From assembly GCA_943788615.1 (NCBI GenBank), contig CALSQY010000002.1:124001-188000 (forward strand): DNA of 64,000 nucleotides. The letters run 5' to 3'. The notes below the pieces were generated by a model that made no database searches, was not told the origin of the DNA, and saw only the letters and a list, made by a program, of their open reading frames with translations. Positions within the stretch are counted from its first letter, which is position 1; each line of letters starts with the position of its first letter. The position numbers and the translations under genes were made by a program. The DNA comes from UBA4465 sp002292365. Its GTDB lineage: Bacteria > Bacteroidota > Bacteroidia > Cytophagales > Cyclobacteriaceae. Positions 10,101 to 19,349 of the stretch are shown one piece after another.

Positions 10101-13100
10101 GATGATGGATCCTTTCATTGGTTTTGCAGACGGAAACCCCAAAGGCAAGGTTTTGGATGGAAGGTTTAATGAGCACAATAAGACCGGAGGATCTTTGATT
10201 TTTAATTTAGGTAGTGTTTCAGAGGATTATATGAAAGATGGGCGGCATGCGTTTGAAAATGGACTCCCTGCAGATGGAGATTTAACTAATGCATCGGCTA
10301 CAGAATGGGGCTACATCACTGAAGAGCAATTTTTAACCAATCAATTTGAGAATTCACAAGGGAGTAGGGCGAATCAAGATGTAGGTCTTGATGGTTTGAG
10401 AAATGATTTAGAGGCAGCCTATTTTCAGCCTTATATTGATCAACTTAATGTAGCAGGACTTGCCCGTGAAGAGATATTGACAGATCCATCAGGTGATAAT
10501 TTTCAATATTATTTAGATGATGCATACGATCAAAAAAATGCGAAAGTAGTAGAGCGCTATAAAAACTACAATGGACAAGAGGGAAATTCTCCTGTGACTT
10601 CTTCAGATTTTTCTGAAGGCAATAGTCCGGCTCCAGACAATGAAGATATCAGCAGGGATAATACAGTATCAGGCTTAGAAGAGTATTATGAATATAAAAT
10701 AGATTTAAGACCAGGAAATCTTGAAGTAGGTAAAGAAAACATCGTTGATCAGGTGGTGGGTAAGGATGGAGAGGCCACTTGGTACCTATTTAGGATACCC
10801 ATAAAAAATCCTGATAAAATTGTGGGAGCGATTGAGGGTTTTAAGTCAATGCAATATGCCAGAATGTATTTAACAGATTTTAGTCAGCCTGTTGTATTGC
10901 GTATGTCTAGTTTTAGATTGATTGGAAATAAATGGCGAAAATATCAAGGTACTTTATTTGAGGAGGGGTTTAATGAGGTGCCTGAGATCACCACTTCTGA
11001 TTTTCAGGTTTCTGTGGTGAATGTGGAGGAAAATAGTATAGGAAACGACGAGTCACCCCCCTATGTTATACCTCCTGGTTTATCGAGGGATCGCGATAAT
11101 ACCACTTTTTTGAATCGGAGAGATAATGAGCAATCCTTGCAGGTATGCGTGGAAGATTTGCCTGATAAAGACTCAAGAGCTGTATTCAAGGGAGTCAGTT
11201 ACGATTTGATTAATTATGGGAGATTAAAAATGTTTTTCTCGGCACATGCCTATCAGGGAGAAGATGTTTCAGATGATGAAGTTTCGGCCTTTTTAAGATT
11301 TGGTACTGATTATTCAGAAAATTATTACGAAATAGAATTGCCCCTCAAGATAACTCCTACGAATTCGGGGCTTTCCGGTGAGGCAATTCGAAGAGTTGTT
11401 TGGCCTGAAGAGAATGAAATAGACCTTGCCATCAATGAAATCTTAGCTTTAAAATCTGAACGGAACCGAACGGGCTCAAACGTACAGGTTCCTTATACTA
11501 AAAAGTCCAAAGATGGTAAATATGATTTAACCATTAAAGGAAGACCTGAATTAAGCACCATATTAACAATGATGATAGGTATGAGAAATTTGGGAAGTGA
11601 TGATCTACAAGATAAATCTATTTGCTTGTGGGTAAATGAATTACGAGTAACCGATTTTGACAGTCAAAACGGTTGGGCAGCTAATGCGCGGCTCAATGCT
11701 AAATTGGCAGATTTAGGTACCTTTAGTGCATCTACGCGATATACGTCCAATGGGTTTGGATCTATTCAGCAAAGAATTTCAGAGCGTACTAGGGAGGAGC
11801 AACTTCAATATGATATCAACGCGTCAATAAATTTTGATAAATTTTTATTTCCAGAAAAAACAGGTTTGAAAATTCCTATTTACGCAAGTATAGAACAATC
11901 AAGGGCGACGCCAAAATTTGATCCCTTAGACCCTGACATCCCTCTTGAGGCTTCTTTAGAAAGTTTTGATACTCAAGTAGGGAAGGATAATTACCTCGCT
12001 CTTGTTCAAGATCGGTCGACACGAAGAAGCTTAAATTTCACCAATGTAAGAAAAGAAAAAGTAAAATCAGATGCTAAAGTAAATGTCTACGATATTGAAA
12101 ATTTTTCATTTTCTTATGCTTTTAGTGATCAAAATACGACCAATATTAGCACGCAAAAATTTTATCGAAAGACGACCAGTGCGGGCTTATCCTACAATTA
12201 TTCTCCAGAAGGATTTTCCATTGAACCTTTCGCAAAGAGTGAAATATTAGGTAATCCTTTTTTGAAGATTATCAAGGACATTAATTTTTCAATATTGCCC
12301 ACTAGCTTGACTTTCAGGGGAGATTTGAATCGAAACTTTGTTCATACTCAGCTTTATAATGCGCAATTAACGACCGCTGGTATGGATCCTTATTATGAAC
12401 GTTTATTTTCTTTTAATAGGAATTATGGGTTGCGATGGAATTTTTTCAAAGCTTTAAGCTTTGATTACAGTGTCAGAGTCAACGCAGTCATTGATGAGTC
12501 TGATGACTTTGTTGAAGGGGACATTACTACCAGTGCTGAACGAGATTATATTCTTGATCAAATTCTGAATTTAGGAAGGATGAAAAACTACAATCAAAAT
12601 GCTTCACTAAACCTCAAACTACCTTTTGATAAAATACCTATCACGGATTGGATTAGCGCAGATGCAAGGTATGCGGTGAGTTATGGCTGGATCACTGGAT
12701 CGTTAAATCAGGAAGATTCTCTGGGTAATTCGTTTGGTAATATCATAAATAATTCAAGTGATAAATCCTTGACGGGTAAAATCGATATGGTTAAGCTGTA
12801 CAATAAAGTACCCTTTCTAAAAACAATGAATACACCTTCGAGAAGTAATAGATCAAGTTCCCCTGCAGGCAAAAAAAAAGAGGAGACTGAGACTTCGTTA
12901 AGTTCATCTTTGATTGTTGGCAAAAGCATTCTACGTGTTTTGATGGCGATCAGATCGATAAACTTCAATTACGGGATAAAGGAAACCACTAACTTATCTG
13001 GATTTTTGCCTGCACCTAATCTCTTTGGAATGGATTCTCTTTGGTCTGCTCCGGGTTGGGGATTTTTATTCGGTGAACAAGATGCAGCTATTAGATTTAC

Positions 13101-14322
13101 TGCTGCTGAGCAGGGTTGGATCACCCAAACTCCTTTTTTGACATCTCCTTTTATGCAATCGAGTACTCAAAATCTTTCTTTCAATGCATCGATTGAGCCT
13201 TTCAAAGGATTAAAAATTCAGTTAAATGGCAAAAGAACGAGTGCAGGAAGGTATCAAGAAATTTTTCGTTATAATTCAGAAATTCAAGAGTTTGAATCAT
13301 TGACGCCTTCGAGGTCAGGGAGTTATAGTATTTCGTATTTAACGATTAAATCGGCTTTTGAAGCACAAACCCAAACCATAAATGGCGTTGAGTTTGAAAC
13401 TTCACCTGCATTTGACCAATTCAAGGAAAATATAGATGTTATCAGTGGAAGATTGAGCAATTCTTTGGAGGCGAGCGGTATATCAGATCGCTACGATACG
13501 ATAAGTCAGGATATTTTAGTGCCGGCATTTTTAGCAGCTTATACGGGAGAAAATGCAGAAAATGCATCTATGGGCTTATTTCCACGAATACCTATACCAA
13601 ACTGGCGTATTGATTTTGCAGGATTATCTAAGTTGCCAGGTCTCAAAGATATTTTTTCTTCAGTGAACCTCACCCACAGTTATCGCTCTATATTTAATGT
13701 TAATAACTACACCAATTCCTTACTTTATACTGAACAGATGACTTTAGATAATCAATTAATCGATTATCCTTTGGCTTCTTTGACGGATAGTATTACCGGT
13801 AAATTGGTCCCCGTGTATATATTAAATCAAGTATCCATCTTAGAGCAATTTGCACCTCTCATAGGGATCAATGTCAAGACCAAGACCAATTTAAGCGCCA
13901 GATTTAATTACAAAAGGGATAGAAATCTTGCCTTAAATTTGTCAAATGCCCAAGTCACAGAAACACAAAACAGTGGTCTCACCTTTGATTTTGGATGGAC
14001 CAAAGCGGATTTGATCTTACCATTTAAGACCAAGGGAAGAACGATCGCCATCAAAAATGACGTTACTTTTAGAATGGCTATTACTTTTCGAGATTCAAAA
14101 ACTGTACAGCGCAAGTTGCAATTAGAAGAAGAGGAGACCGAAAGTAAAATTACGAATGGAAACAAAGGGTTTCAGATCCGTCCATCATTGGCATATAAGC
14201 TGAATAAACAGCTAGATTTAACCATGTATTATGAAAAGAATACAACCACACCACGTGTAGGATCCTATTTGAGGTCGACTACTTCTTTTGGTATGCAATT
14301 AAGATTTAACCTTGCACAATAA
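7126..14322 (+). CDS. sprA: Cell surface protein SprA, outer-membrane translocon of the type IX secretion system
   Basis: A giant protein of 2398 residues, close to the usual SprA size of about 2,400. It begins with a signal peptide and is rich in beta strands throughout, with many alternating aromatic segments, and ends in a beta-strand-like C-terminus (F-G-M-Q-L-R-F-N-L). SprA forms the very large barrel through which T9SS cargo passes and is needed for gliding in Flavobacterium johnsoniae. The start is taken as TTG at 7126, 10 bases after ruvA; no ATG occurs before the signal peptide. Linkage to ruvA and gcvH is common in Bacteroidota. No frameshift was seen. Confidence 0.92.
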   Translation: MNKYQFNIRAIASICLCTYTSFFLYGAELFTQAGDSTIKSDTLVPYKSTSFPNYNPSYRYGDIYSVPLSKSSINLIDPTSLDLQVDFDTSINFTATEQLESIDFRPPVNLSFKEYDASHTQKLIKDYWREQAIGLEGESAIGGRRLIPKLYISPVFDRIFGGSYVDITPTGFVNLDFGGLFQYNDNPQIPERQRKNGGFNFNMQISSNVVGKIGDKLEVTFNFDNNNSFDFQNDMKIDYTGYEEEIIKKIELGNVSMPISNSLISGAQSLFGVKTQLQFGKLYVTGIASRQQGRNEVITLEDGVDERQFELQASNYDENRHFFLSHFFRENYENWLGGLPQLISGINVTRVEVYVLNRNNNTATTRNFISLMDLGEGSVVYNPNIGSLVGGAARNGSNDLYQNLISLSGTRSPYLINELLESNFGMTESTDFVKVTTARKLDLTEYNINKELGYVSLIRKLQNDEVLAVSYEYTYNGQVYKVGELSEDYQGFDDDELIFLKMLRPNKINTRIPTWDLMMKNIYNLNAGQVQQDGFTLRIHYRDDLTGIDNPSLHEGRLTKDIPLVQLLGLDQLNRNNDRQKDGNFDYIEGITINSKTGVIIFPVLEPFGPKLKSYFDDSEFELIDKYVYDTLYRTTKADAAQIAGKNKFFILGKYSGGSSSEISLPGINISPGSVVVMAGNTPLSEGLDYTVDYNLGRVRILNSGIMSSGKQIQISYEKADLFNFQTRWLTGTNFEYLFNDHFSIGATLLHLNERPGGKTRYAVGDEPTKNTKYGFNLNYQTDSRLLTQIIDAIPLISTKEKSSVSFSAEFAQLIPGTSNLVEGEGTSYIDDFENALTYGGNLQSWSGWNLASTPSTLDDRFEVEDVQGGNLGANYKRAKLAWYTVDNSVFYTSIGNRRPSNLTEEDLENHYERIVYPQEIHQQQDRTMITTNETILDIAYFPSERGPYNYNPNLDADGLLPNPEENWGGITNHINNEVDFDKTNIEFIEFWMMDPFIGFADGNPKGKVLDGRFNEHNKTGGSLIFNLGSVSEDYMKDGRHAFENGLPADGDLTNASATEWGYITEEQFLTNQFENSQGSRANQDVGLDGLRNDLEAAYFQPYIDQLNVAGLAREEILTDPSGDNFQYYLDDAYDQKNAKVVERYKNYNGQEGNSPVTSSDFSEGNSPAPDNEDISRDNTVSGLEEYYEYKIDLRPGNLEVGKENIVDQVVGKDGEATWYLFRIPIKNPDKIVGAIEGFKSMQYARMYLTDFSQPVVLRMSSFRLIGNKWRKYQGTLFEEGFNEVPEITTSDFQVSVVNVEENSIGNDESPPYVIPPGLSRDRDNTTFLNRRDNEQSLQVCVEDLPDKDSRAVFKGVSYDLINYGRLKMFFSAHAYQGEDVSDDEVSAFLRFGTDYSENYYEIELPLKITPTNSGLSGEAIRRVVWPEENEIDLAINEILALKSERNRTGSNVQVPYTKKSKDGKYDLTIKGRPELSTILTMMIGMRNLGSDDLQDKSICLWVNELRVTDFDSQNGWAANARLNAKLADLGTFSASTRYTSNGFGSIQQRISERTREEQLQYDINASINFDKFLFPEKTGLKIPIYASIEQSRATPKFDPLDPDIPLEASLESFDTQVGKDNYLALVQDRSTRRSLNFTNVRKEKVKSDAKVNVYDIENFSFSYAFSDQNTTNISTQKFYRKTTSAGLSYNYSPEGFSIEPFAKSEILGNPFLKIIKDINFSILPTSLTFRGDLNRNFVHTQLYNAQLTTAGMDPYYERLFSFNRNYGLRWNFFKALSFDYSVRVNAVIDESDDFVEGDITTSAERDYILDQILNLGRMKNYNQNASLNLKLPFDKIPITDWISADARYAVSYGWITGSLNQEDSLGNSFGNIINNSSDKSLTGKIDMVKLYNKVPFLKTMNTPSRSNRSSSPAGKKKEETETSLSSSLIVGKSILRVLMAIRSINFNYGIKETTNLSGFLPAPNLFGMDSLWSAPGWGFLFGEQDAAIRFTAAEQGWITQTPFLTSPFMQSSTQNLSFNASIEPFKGLKIQLNGKRTSAGRYQEIFRYNSEIQEFESLTPSRSGSYSISYLTIKSAFEAQTQTINGVEFETSPAFDQFKENIDVISGRLSNSLEASGISDRYDTISQDILVPAFLAAYTGENAENASMGLFPRIPIPNWRIDFAGLSKLPGLKDIFSSVNLTHSYRSIFNVNNYTNSLLYTEQMTLDNQLIDYPLASLTDSITGKLVPVYILNQVSILEQFAPLIGINVKTKTNLSARFNYKRDRNLALNLSNAQVTETQNSGLTFDFGWTKADLILPFKTKGRTIAIKNDVTFRMAITFRDSKTVQRKLQLEEEETESKITNGNKGFQIRPSLAYKLNKQLDLTMYYEKNTTTPRVGSYLRSTTSFGMQLRFNLAQ

Positions 14323-14379
14323 AAAAGTTTAAGCGTATTTTGTCTTAATAGATTTCAGAGCATTTAAAAAAATATATAT

Positions 14380-14754
14380 ATGAATATTCCTAGCCAACTA
14401 TTGTATACCAAGGATCACGAATGGGTCAAGATTGAGGGCGATACCGCTACGGTAGGTATTACAGATTTTGCTCAAGGTGAGTTAGGTGATATCGTTTATG
14501 TAGAGATTGAAACCCTAGGAGAGACATTTTCTGCTGAAGAGGTATTTGGATCTGTAGAAGCAGTAAAAACAGTTTCAGATTTAATGATGCCCGTTTCAGG
14601 GGAAGTATTAGTACTTAATGAAGCGCTTGAGGCTACTCCTGAACTAATCAATACTGATCCTTATGGGGCAGGATGGTTGGTCAAGATTAAAGTCGAGGAC
14701 CAAGGAGATCACTTATTGTCTGCTGAGGATTATCGTGCGCTGATAGGAGGCTGA
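14380..14754 (+). CDS. gcvH: Glycine cleavage system H protein
   Basis: A 124-residue lipoyl carrier. The lipoylated Lys lies in VEAVKTVSDL (about residue 64), and the N-terminal YTKDHEWVK is the family hallmark. It shuttles the methylamine group between the P and T proteins during glycine breakdown. The ATG at 14380 follows an AT-rich stretch with no SD, normal for this phylum. The other gcv genes are not in the window. Confidence 0.95.
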   Translation: MNIPSQLLYTKDHEWVKIEGDTATVGITDFAQGELGDIVYVEIETLGETFSAEEVFGSVEAVKTVSDLMMPVSGEVLVLNEALEATPELINTDPYGAGWLVKIKVEDQGDHLLSAEDYRALIGG

Positions 14755-14904
14755 TAAGGGTAAAAAATGTTATTGAAAGCAAGAGAACACTAGTTATGTA
14801 CTGAAATTCAAAATAAAGGTTGGACTGAAGCTTCAATTTAGATGAAATTTTTCCATTTAGATGAAAAAAGCCAGTAAATCCTAGTTTAAAAATAACATTG
14901 ACAA

Positions 14905-14912
14905 TATATTTG
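14905..14912 (+). promoter_or_regulatory. Bacteroidota-type -7 element before the TonB-family gene
   Basis: TATATTTG fits TAnnTTTG exactly and would place the transcript start about 28 nt upstream of the ATG at 14947. The -33 region 17 bases upstream reads GTTTA, only a partial match. The rest of the 192-base gap after gcvH shows no other recognisable signal. Confidence 0.45.
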
Positions 14913-14946
14913 ATAATGAGTGTTAATAAAATTTTAGCATAATTGT

Positions 14947-15621
14947 ATGGAATTAAAGAAAAACCCCAAAAACGATTTGTCAAGAATGTCCGGAATGTTT
15001 CTAAATCTGGGCCTCAGTATAAGTCTTCTTTTGGTTATTGTTGCATTTGAATGGCGGACGTATGATGATTCTGGTTTACTAGATTTAGGAATGGTTCAAG
15101 ATGATTTTGAGGATTTAATGGAAATCCCTCCAACAGAGCAGCCCCCACCCCCACCTCCTAAAATACAATTACCTGAAATTATTGAGGTTCCTGACGAAGA
15201 GGAAATAGAAGAGGAAATAGAGGTAGAGCTAGATCTAGAGGTAACCGAGGAGGAAGTTGTTGAAGATTTTGTGTTTGAAGAGGCACCTGAAGAGGAAGTG
15301 GATGAAGTATTCACCATCGTAGAGGATCAGCCAGGTTTTCCCGGAGGAAATGCTGCTTTTTACAAGTTTGTAGGTAGCAATATGACCTATCCTGCCCAAG
15401 CAAGAAGGATGGGAATAGAGGGTAGAGTTTTTGTTCAGTTTGTGGTAGACAAGGATGGAACGGTAACCGAAGTGAAAGCGGTTAAGGGTATTGGAGCTGG
15501 ATGTGATCAAGAGGCAGAAAGGGTATTAAAGTCTTCTCCTAAATGGACCCCTGGGAAGCAACGGGGTAGAAGTGTGAAGGTGAGAATGGTATTGCCTATC
15601 ATCTTCAAGTTGAACAACTAA
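14947..15621 (+). CDS. Energy transducer TonB family protein
   Basis: A 224-residue protein with one N-terminal membrane anchor (about 15-35), a Pro-rich run (PPPPPP) followed by a very acidic Glu-rich linker (about 60-120), and a C-terminal TonB domain (about 125-224) with F-P-G-G near its start, YPAQARRMGIEGRVFVQF and a final V-R-M-V-L-P-I-I-F. It would transmit proton-motive force from ExbB/ExbD to outer-membrane transporters. The acidic linker is typical of Bacteroidota TonB paralogues. A terminator follows directly. Confidence 0.9.
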   Translation: MELKKNPKNDLSRMSGMFLNLGLSISLLLVIVAFEWRTYDDSGLLDLGMVQDDFEDLMEIPPTEQPPPPPPKIQLPEIIEVPDEEEIEEEIEVELDLEVTEEEVVEDFVFEEAPEEEVDEVFTIVEDQPGFPGGNAAFYKFVGSNMTYPAQARRMGIEGRVFVQFVVDKDGTVTEVKAVKGIGAGCDQEAERVLKSSPKWTPGKQRGRSVKVRMVLPIIFKLNN

Positions 15622-15637
15622 TTAAAATATCTGTTTA

Positions 15638-15677
15638 GAAAAAAGCTCATCATAAGTCTATGATGAGCTTTTTTTTG
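15638..15677 (+). terminator. Rho-independent terminator after the TonB-family gene
   Basis: An 11-bp perfect stem (15644-15654 with 15659-15669) closes on a 4-nt loop. It is flanked by an A-run upstream and a T-run of eight downstream. It lies 22 bases past the stop codon and isolates hutU from the upstream unit. Confidence 0.85.
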
Positions 15678-15768
15678 TCTTGTAATAAATAATTCGAAAA
15701 ATATAATTTATCACTTATCTTTCAATGATGTTTGGCACGATGGATAACTTTTTTTAAATGAACCTGTA

Positions 15769-17769
15769 ATGAATGATTTTCAGATAGAGATAAGACAAGG
15801 ACTCCCCGAGAAACTGCCTCCAGTCGCCGTTTTAGATTCTGCTTTGAGTCATGCTCCTATACGAAAGGATATTTTATCAAAGACCGAAAAAAAATTGGCT
15901 TTACGAAACGCTTTGAGGTATTTTCCTTCCATATGGCATGAGATACTGATCAAAGAATTTCAACAAGAATTGAATGAATACGGTAGGATCTACATGTACC
16001 GTTTCATGCCTAAATATATAATGTACGCGCGACCGATTGGAGATTATCCAGCGCAATCCGTCCATGCAGCTGCCATCATGCATATGATTCAAAACAATTT
16101 GGATCCAGCGGTAGCTCAACACCCTCAGGAATTAATTACCTACGGTGGAAATGGGGCGGTCTTTCAAAATTGGGCGCAATACTTACTTACGATGCAATAT
16201 CTGTCTGAGATGACGGATGCACAATCACTGCACATGTACTCTGGACATCCCATGGGCCTATTTCCATCTTCAAAAGAGGCTCCAAGGGTCGTAGTGACCA
16301 ATGGTATGATGGTGCCGAATTATTCAAAGCCGGATGATTTGGAGAAGTTTAATGCGCTAGGGGTTACTCAGTATGGGCAGATGACTGCGGGATCTTATAT
16401 GTATATCGGTCCGCAAGGAATTGTTCATGGAACAGCCCTAACGGTGATGAATGGCTTTAGAAAGATTTTAGATAAGGACGAGACCCCTTTAGGCAAACTT
16501 TTTTTAACTGCAGGATTGGGCGGAATGAGTGGCGCGCAACCTAAAGCAGGATGTATAGCCGGCTGTGTAACTGTTTGTGCGGAGATAAATTCCGTAGCGG
16601 CCAAGAAAAGGCATGCTCAAGGTTGGGTAGATGAAATCATCTATAAAATAGAGGAGTTGGTCGCTCGTGTCAAGAAAGCCAAGGAAAATAAAGAAGTCGT
16701 TTCCATTGCTTATTTAGGCAATATCGTAGAAGTTTGGGAACAGTTTTATGAAAATGGAATTCGGGTTGAAATGGGCTCTGATCAGACTTCGTTGCATAAT
16801 CCCTGGTCCGGGGGCTATTATCCTGTCGATTTAACATTTAATGCTTCCAATCAATTAATTAAAGAGGATCCTGAACGATTTAAAATTGAAGTTCAAAAAA
16901 CCTTGAGAAGACATGCGAAAGCTATCAACAAGCATGTCGCCCTTGGAACTTACTTTTTTGATTATGGCAATGCGTTTCTTTTAGAGGCATCAAGGGCTGG
17001 TGGGGATGTTTTAAATGAAGAAGGAACCGATTTCAAATTTCGATCCTATGTTCAGGATATTTTAGGTCCAATGTGTTTTGATTATGGGTTTGGTCCTTTT
17101 AGATGGATATGTACTTCTGCTGATCCAGAGGATTTAGCGAAAACAGATGCATTGGCGTTAAAAACGATGTTGGCGCTCAAGAAAGAGGCTCCTAAAGAAA
17201 TAGCCCAGCAAATGCAGGACAATATCACTTGGATAAAAGAAGCTCAAAAAAATAAATTAGTGGTGGGCTCACAAGCGAGAATCTTATATGCTGACGCCGA
17301 AGGGCGCATAGCGATTGCCAAAGCATTTAACGATGCCCTAGCCGCTGGCGATTTGTTGGCTCCTGTGATTTTGGGTCGTGACCATCATGATGTAAGCGGC
17401 ACAGACTCTCCTTATCGAGAGACCAGTAATATATATGATGGTAGTCAGTTCACTGCAGATATGGCCATTCAAAACGTTATCGGAGACAGTTTTAGAGGCG
17501 CTACCTGGGTCTCTATTCATAATGGAGGAGGTGTAGGATGGGGTGAAGTAATTAATGGTGGATTTGGATTAGTCTTGGATGGGAGTAAGGAAGCGGAGCA
17601 AAAGCTAAAGAATATGCTATTTTTTGATGTCAATAATGGAATAGCAAGAAGGGGTTGGGCACGTAACAAGGAAGCCATTTTTGCCATAAAAAGGGCAATG
17701 GATCAAAATAAGTTTTTAAAAATAACACTTCCCAACCAAGTAAATGATACATTGATCGATGGATTATAA
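15769..17769 (+). CDS. hutU: Urocanate hydratase
   Basis: A 666-residue enzyme with urocanase hallmarks: TYGGNGAVFQNWAQY, HPMGLFPS, TAGLGGMSGAQ and VEMGSDQTSLHNPW, plus a C-terminal NAD-binding region. It converts urocanate to imidazolone propionate, the second step of histidine degradation. It is about 100 residues longer than the classic proteobacterial form; I believe this longer form is usual in Bacteroidota. It converges with hutH, which has a 19-base gap at the 3' side, so the two hut genes belong to different transcripts. hutI and hutG are not in the window. Confidence 0.93.
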   Translation: MNDFQIEIRQGLPEKLPPVAVLDSALSHAPIRKDILSKTEKKLALRNALRYFPSIWHEILIKEFQQELNEYGRIYMYRFMPKYIMYARPIGDYPAQSVHAAAIMHMIQNNLDPAVAQHPQELITYGGNGAVFQNWAQYLLTMQYLSEMTDAQSLHMYSGHPMGLFPSSKEAPRVVVTNGMMVPNYSKPDDLEKFNALGVTQYGQMTAGSYMYIGPQGIVHGTALTVMNGFRKILDKDETPLGKLFLTAGLGGMSGAQPKAGCIAGCVTVCAEINSVAAKKRHAQGWVDEIIYKIEELVARVKKAKENKEVVSIAYLGNIVEVWEQFYENGIRVEMGSDQTSLHNPWSGGYYPVDLTFNASNQLIKEDPERFKIEVQKTLRRHAKAINKHVALGTYFFDYGNAFLLEASRAGGDVLNEEGTDFKFRSYVQDILGPMCFDYGFGPFRWICTSADPEDLAKTDALALKTMLALKKEAPKEIAQQMQDNITWIKEAQKNKLVVGSQARILYADAEGRIAIAKAFNDALAAGDLLAPVILGRDHHDVSGTDSPYRETSNIYDGSQFTADMAIQNVIGDSFRGATWVSIHNGGGVGWGEVINGGFGLVLDGSKEAEQKLKNMLFFDVNNGIARRGWARNKEAIFAIKRAMDQNKFLKITLPNQVNDTLIDGL

Positions 17770-17788
17770 TTATAGTATAGGCAAGTAC

Positions 17789-19339
17789 CTATCTAAAAGT
17801 GCTCCCCAGATCGATTTGGTGTGCTTGTGCCGTTTCATTGGCTTTTTTAACCAAATCCCCTGATGAAATCAATTCATGAGCGAGTTTAATGTCCTCTGAA
17901 AAAATGCGATCTTCCTCTGCATGATTAATTTTAGTTCTTATTAATTCATGGCAATGGTCCAATATCAAGCCTGATTTTAAAGGCTTATGATAGTCAAAAG
18001 CTTGCGCGGCACAGATCAGTTCTATGGCTAGGATGTGTTCTAAATTATCAATAATGGTATTGAGTTTTCGCCCACTGATGGATCCCATACTGACATGATC
18101 CTCTTGTCCCAGTGAGGTAGGAATACTGTCTGCACTTGCAGGCCAACACAATCCCTTGTTTTCACTTGCCAGCGCGGCTGAGGTGTATTGCGGAATCATA
18201 AATCCAGAATTGATTCCAGTATTTTTCATCAACAAACGGGGCAAGCCCGCGGTTTTCCCTTCCAATAGAAGGTAAGTTCTTCGGTCCGAAATATTTCCTA
18301 TTTCGGCAGCGGCTAAACCCGTATAATCTAGGGGCATCGCTAGTAATTGGCCATGAAAATTACCCCCACTGATAGATGTTTGGGCGTTTAATATAATAGG
18401 ATTGTCCGTGACAGAATTTAATTCGGTGATGACTAATTCATTTAAATGGGACCACGCGTTTCTTGAGGCCCCATGTACTTGTGGAATGCATCTTAAAGAG
18501 TAAGGATCTTGTACGCGGTCACAATCTTCATGGGAGGCGACCATTTCAGAACCGCTAAGTAAGGTGTTCATTCGAGCAGCGACGAGCTGAGACCCTTCAA
18601 AGGGCCTTAGTTCATGCAGTTCTTTGGTGAACGGGGATATAGATCCTAACAAACCTTCCAAGGACATGGCACCGACAATATCGGCAGCCTCAAGACAGTT
18701 ATAAAAACGACTGAGCCCGAGTACGGCATAAGACAAGATGAACTGAGTACCATTGATCAATGCTAATCCCTCTTTTACCCCCAGCGGTAAGGGATCTAAA
18801 TGATGTTGGGAATACATTTTTGCTGCGGACATGATTTCACCATCTATTTTAACTTTTCCCAATCCTATGATGGGAAGGAATAGATGTGCCAAGGGAGCCA
18901 AATCTCCCGAAGCACCAACAGATCCTTGGGAGGGTACCTCAGGTATAATTTCGTGATTAATAAAGAATATGATGCGTTCAAGCACTTCCAAAGAAATGCC
19001 AGAATAGCCCATACTCAGTGCATGTACTTTAGTGATGAGCATTAATTTTGCAATTAGGTCAGGGACGATTGGACCTACGCCAACACTGTGGCTTTTTAAA
19101 ATATTTTTTTGAAGTAATTTGATTTGTTCTTTTGAAATTCTAGTGTCACAAAGAGGACCAAATCCGGTATTTATACCATAAACAGTACGTTCACTATGTG
19201 CTATGTCCAGTGTGTTTTTTCTACTTTCCTGAATGTTAACCTTAGTACGTTTTCCAATTTCACAAGTGATTTTGTTATTTGCGATTTGAAGAGCCAAATG
19301 AGGGGTGAGGTGATCTTCTCCAAAATAAAATATTTTCAT
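17789..19339 (-). CDS. hutH: Histidine ammonia-lyase
   Basis: A 516-residue lyase. The MIO prosthetic group would form from Ala143-Ser144-Gly145 in GSVGASGDLAPLAH; YGINTGFG near residue 54 supplies the catalytic Tyr. It deaminates L-histidine to urocanate, the substrate of the convergent HutU. It is the last gene of a minus-strand series plsC-gatC-membrane TPR protein-hutH with gaps of 10-18 bases, an odd setting for a catabolic gene. Confidence 0.94.
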   Translation of the reverse strand: MKIFYFGEDHLTPHLALQIANNKITCEIGKRTKVNIQESRKNTLDIAHSERTVYGINTGFGPLCDTRISKEQIKLLQKNILKSHSVGVGPIVPDLIAKLMLITKVHALSMGYSGISLEVLERIIFFINHEIIPEVPSQGSVGASGDLAPLAHLFLPIIGLGKVKIDGEIMSAAKMYSQHHLDPLPLGVKEGLALINGTQFILSYAVLGLSRFYNCLEAADIVGAMSLEGLLGSISPFTKELHELRPFEGSQLVAARMNTLLSGSEMVASHEDCDRVQDPYSLRCIPQVHGASRNAWSHLNELVITELNSVTDNPIILNAQTSISGGNFHGQLLAMPLDYTGLAAAEIGNISDRRTYLLLEGKTAGLPRLLMKNTGINSGFMIPQYTSAALASENKGLCWPASADSIPTSLGQEDHVSMGSISGRKLNTIIDNLEHILAIELICAAQAFDYHKPLKSGLILDHCHELIRTKINHAEEDRIFSEDIKLAHELISSGDLVKKANETAQAHQIDLGSTFR

Positions 19340-19349
19340 GTGTTACATT

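Noticed and set aside
15096..15317. Ser-rich minus-strand ORF opposite the TonB gene
   Set aside because: It is the antisense shadow of the Glu-rich linker codons of the TonB-family gene; composition is implausible for a protein.
15733..15747. TGGCACG upstream of hutU as a sigma-54 -24 box
   Set aside because: The -12 position reads ATAA with no TTGC at the required spacing.
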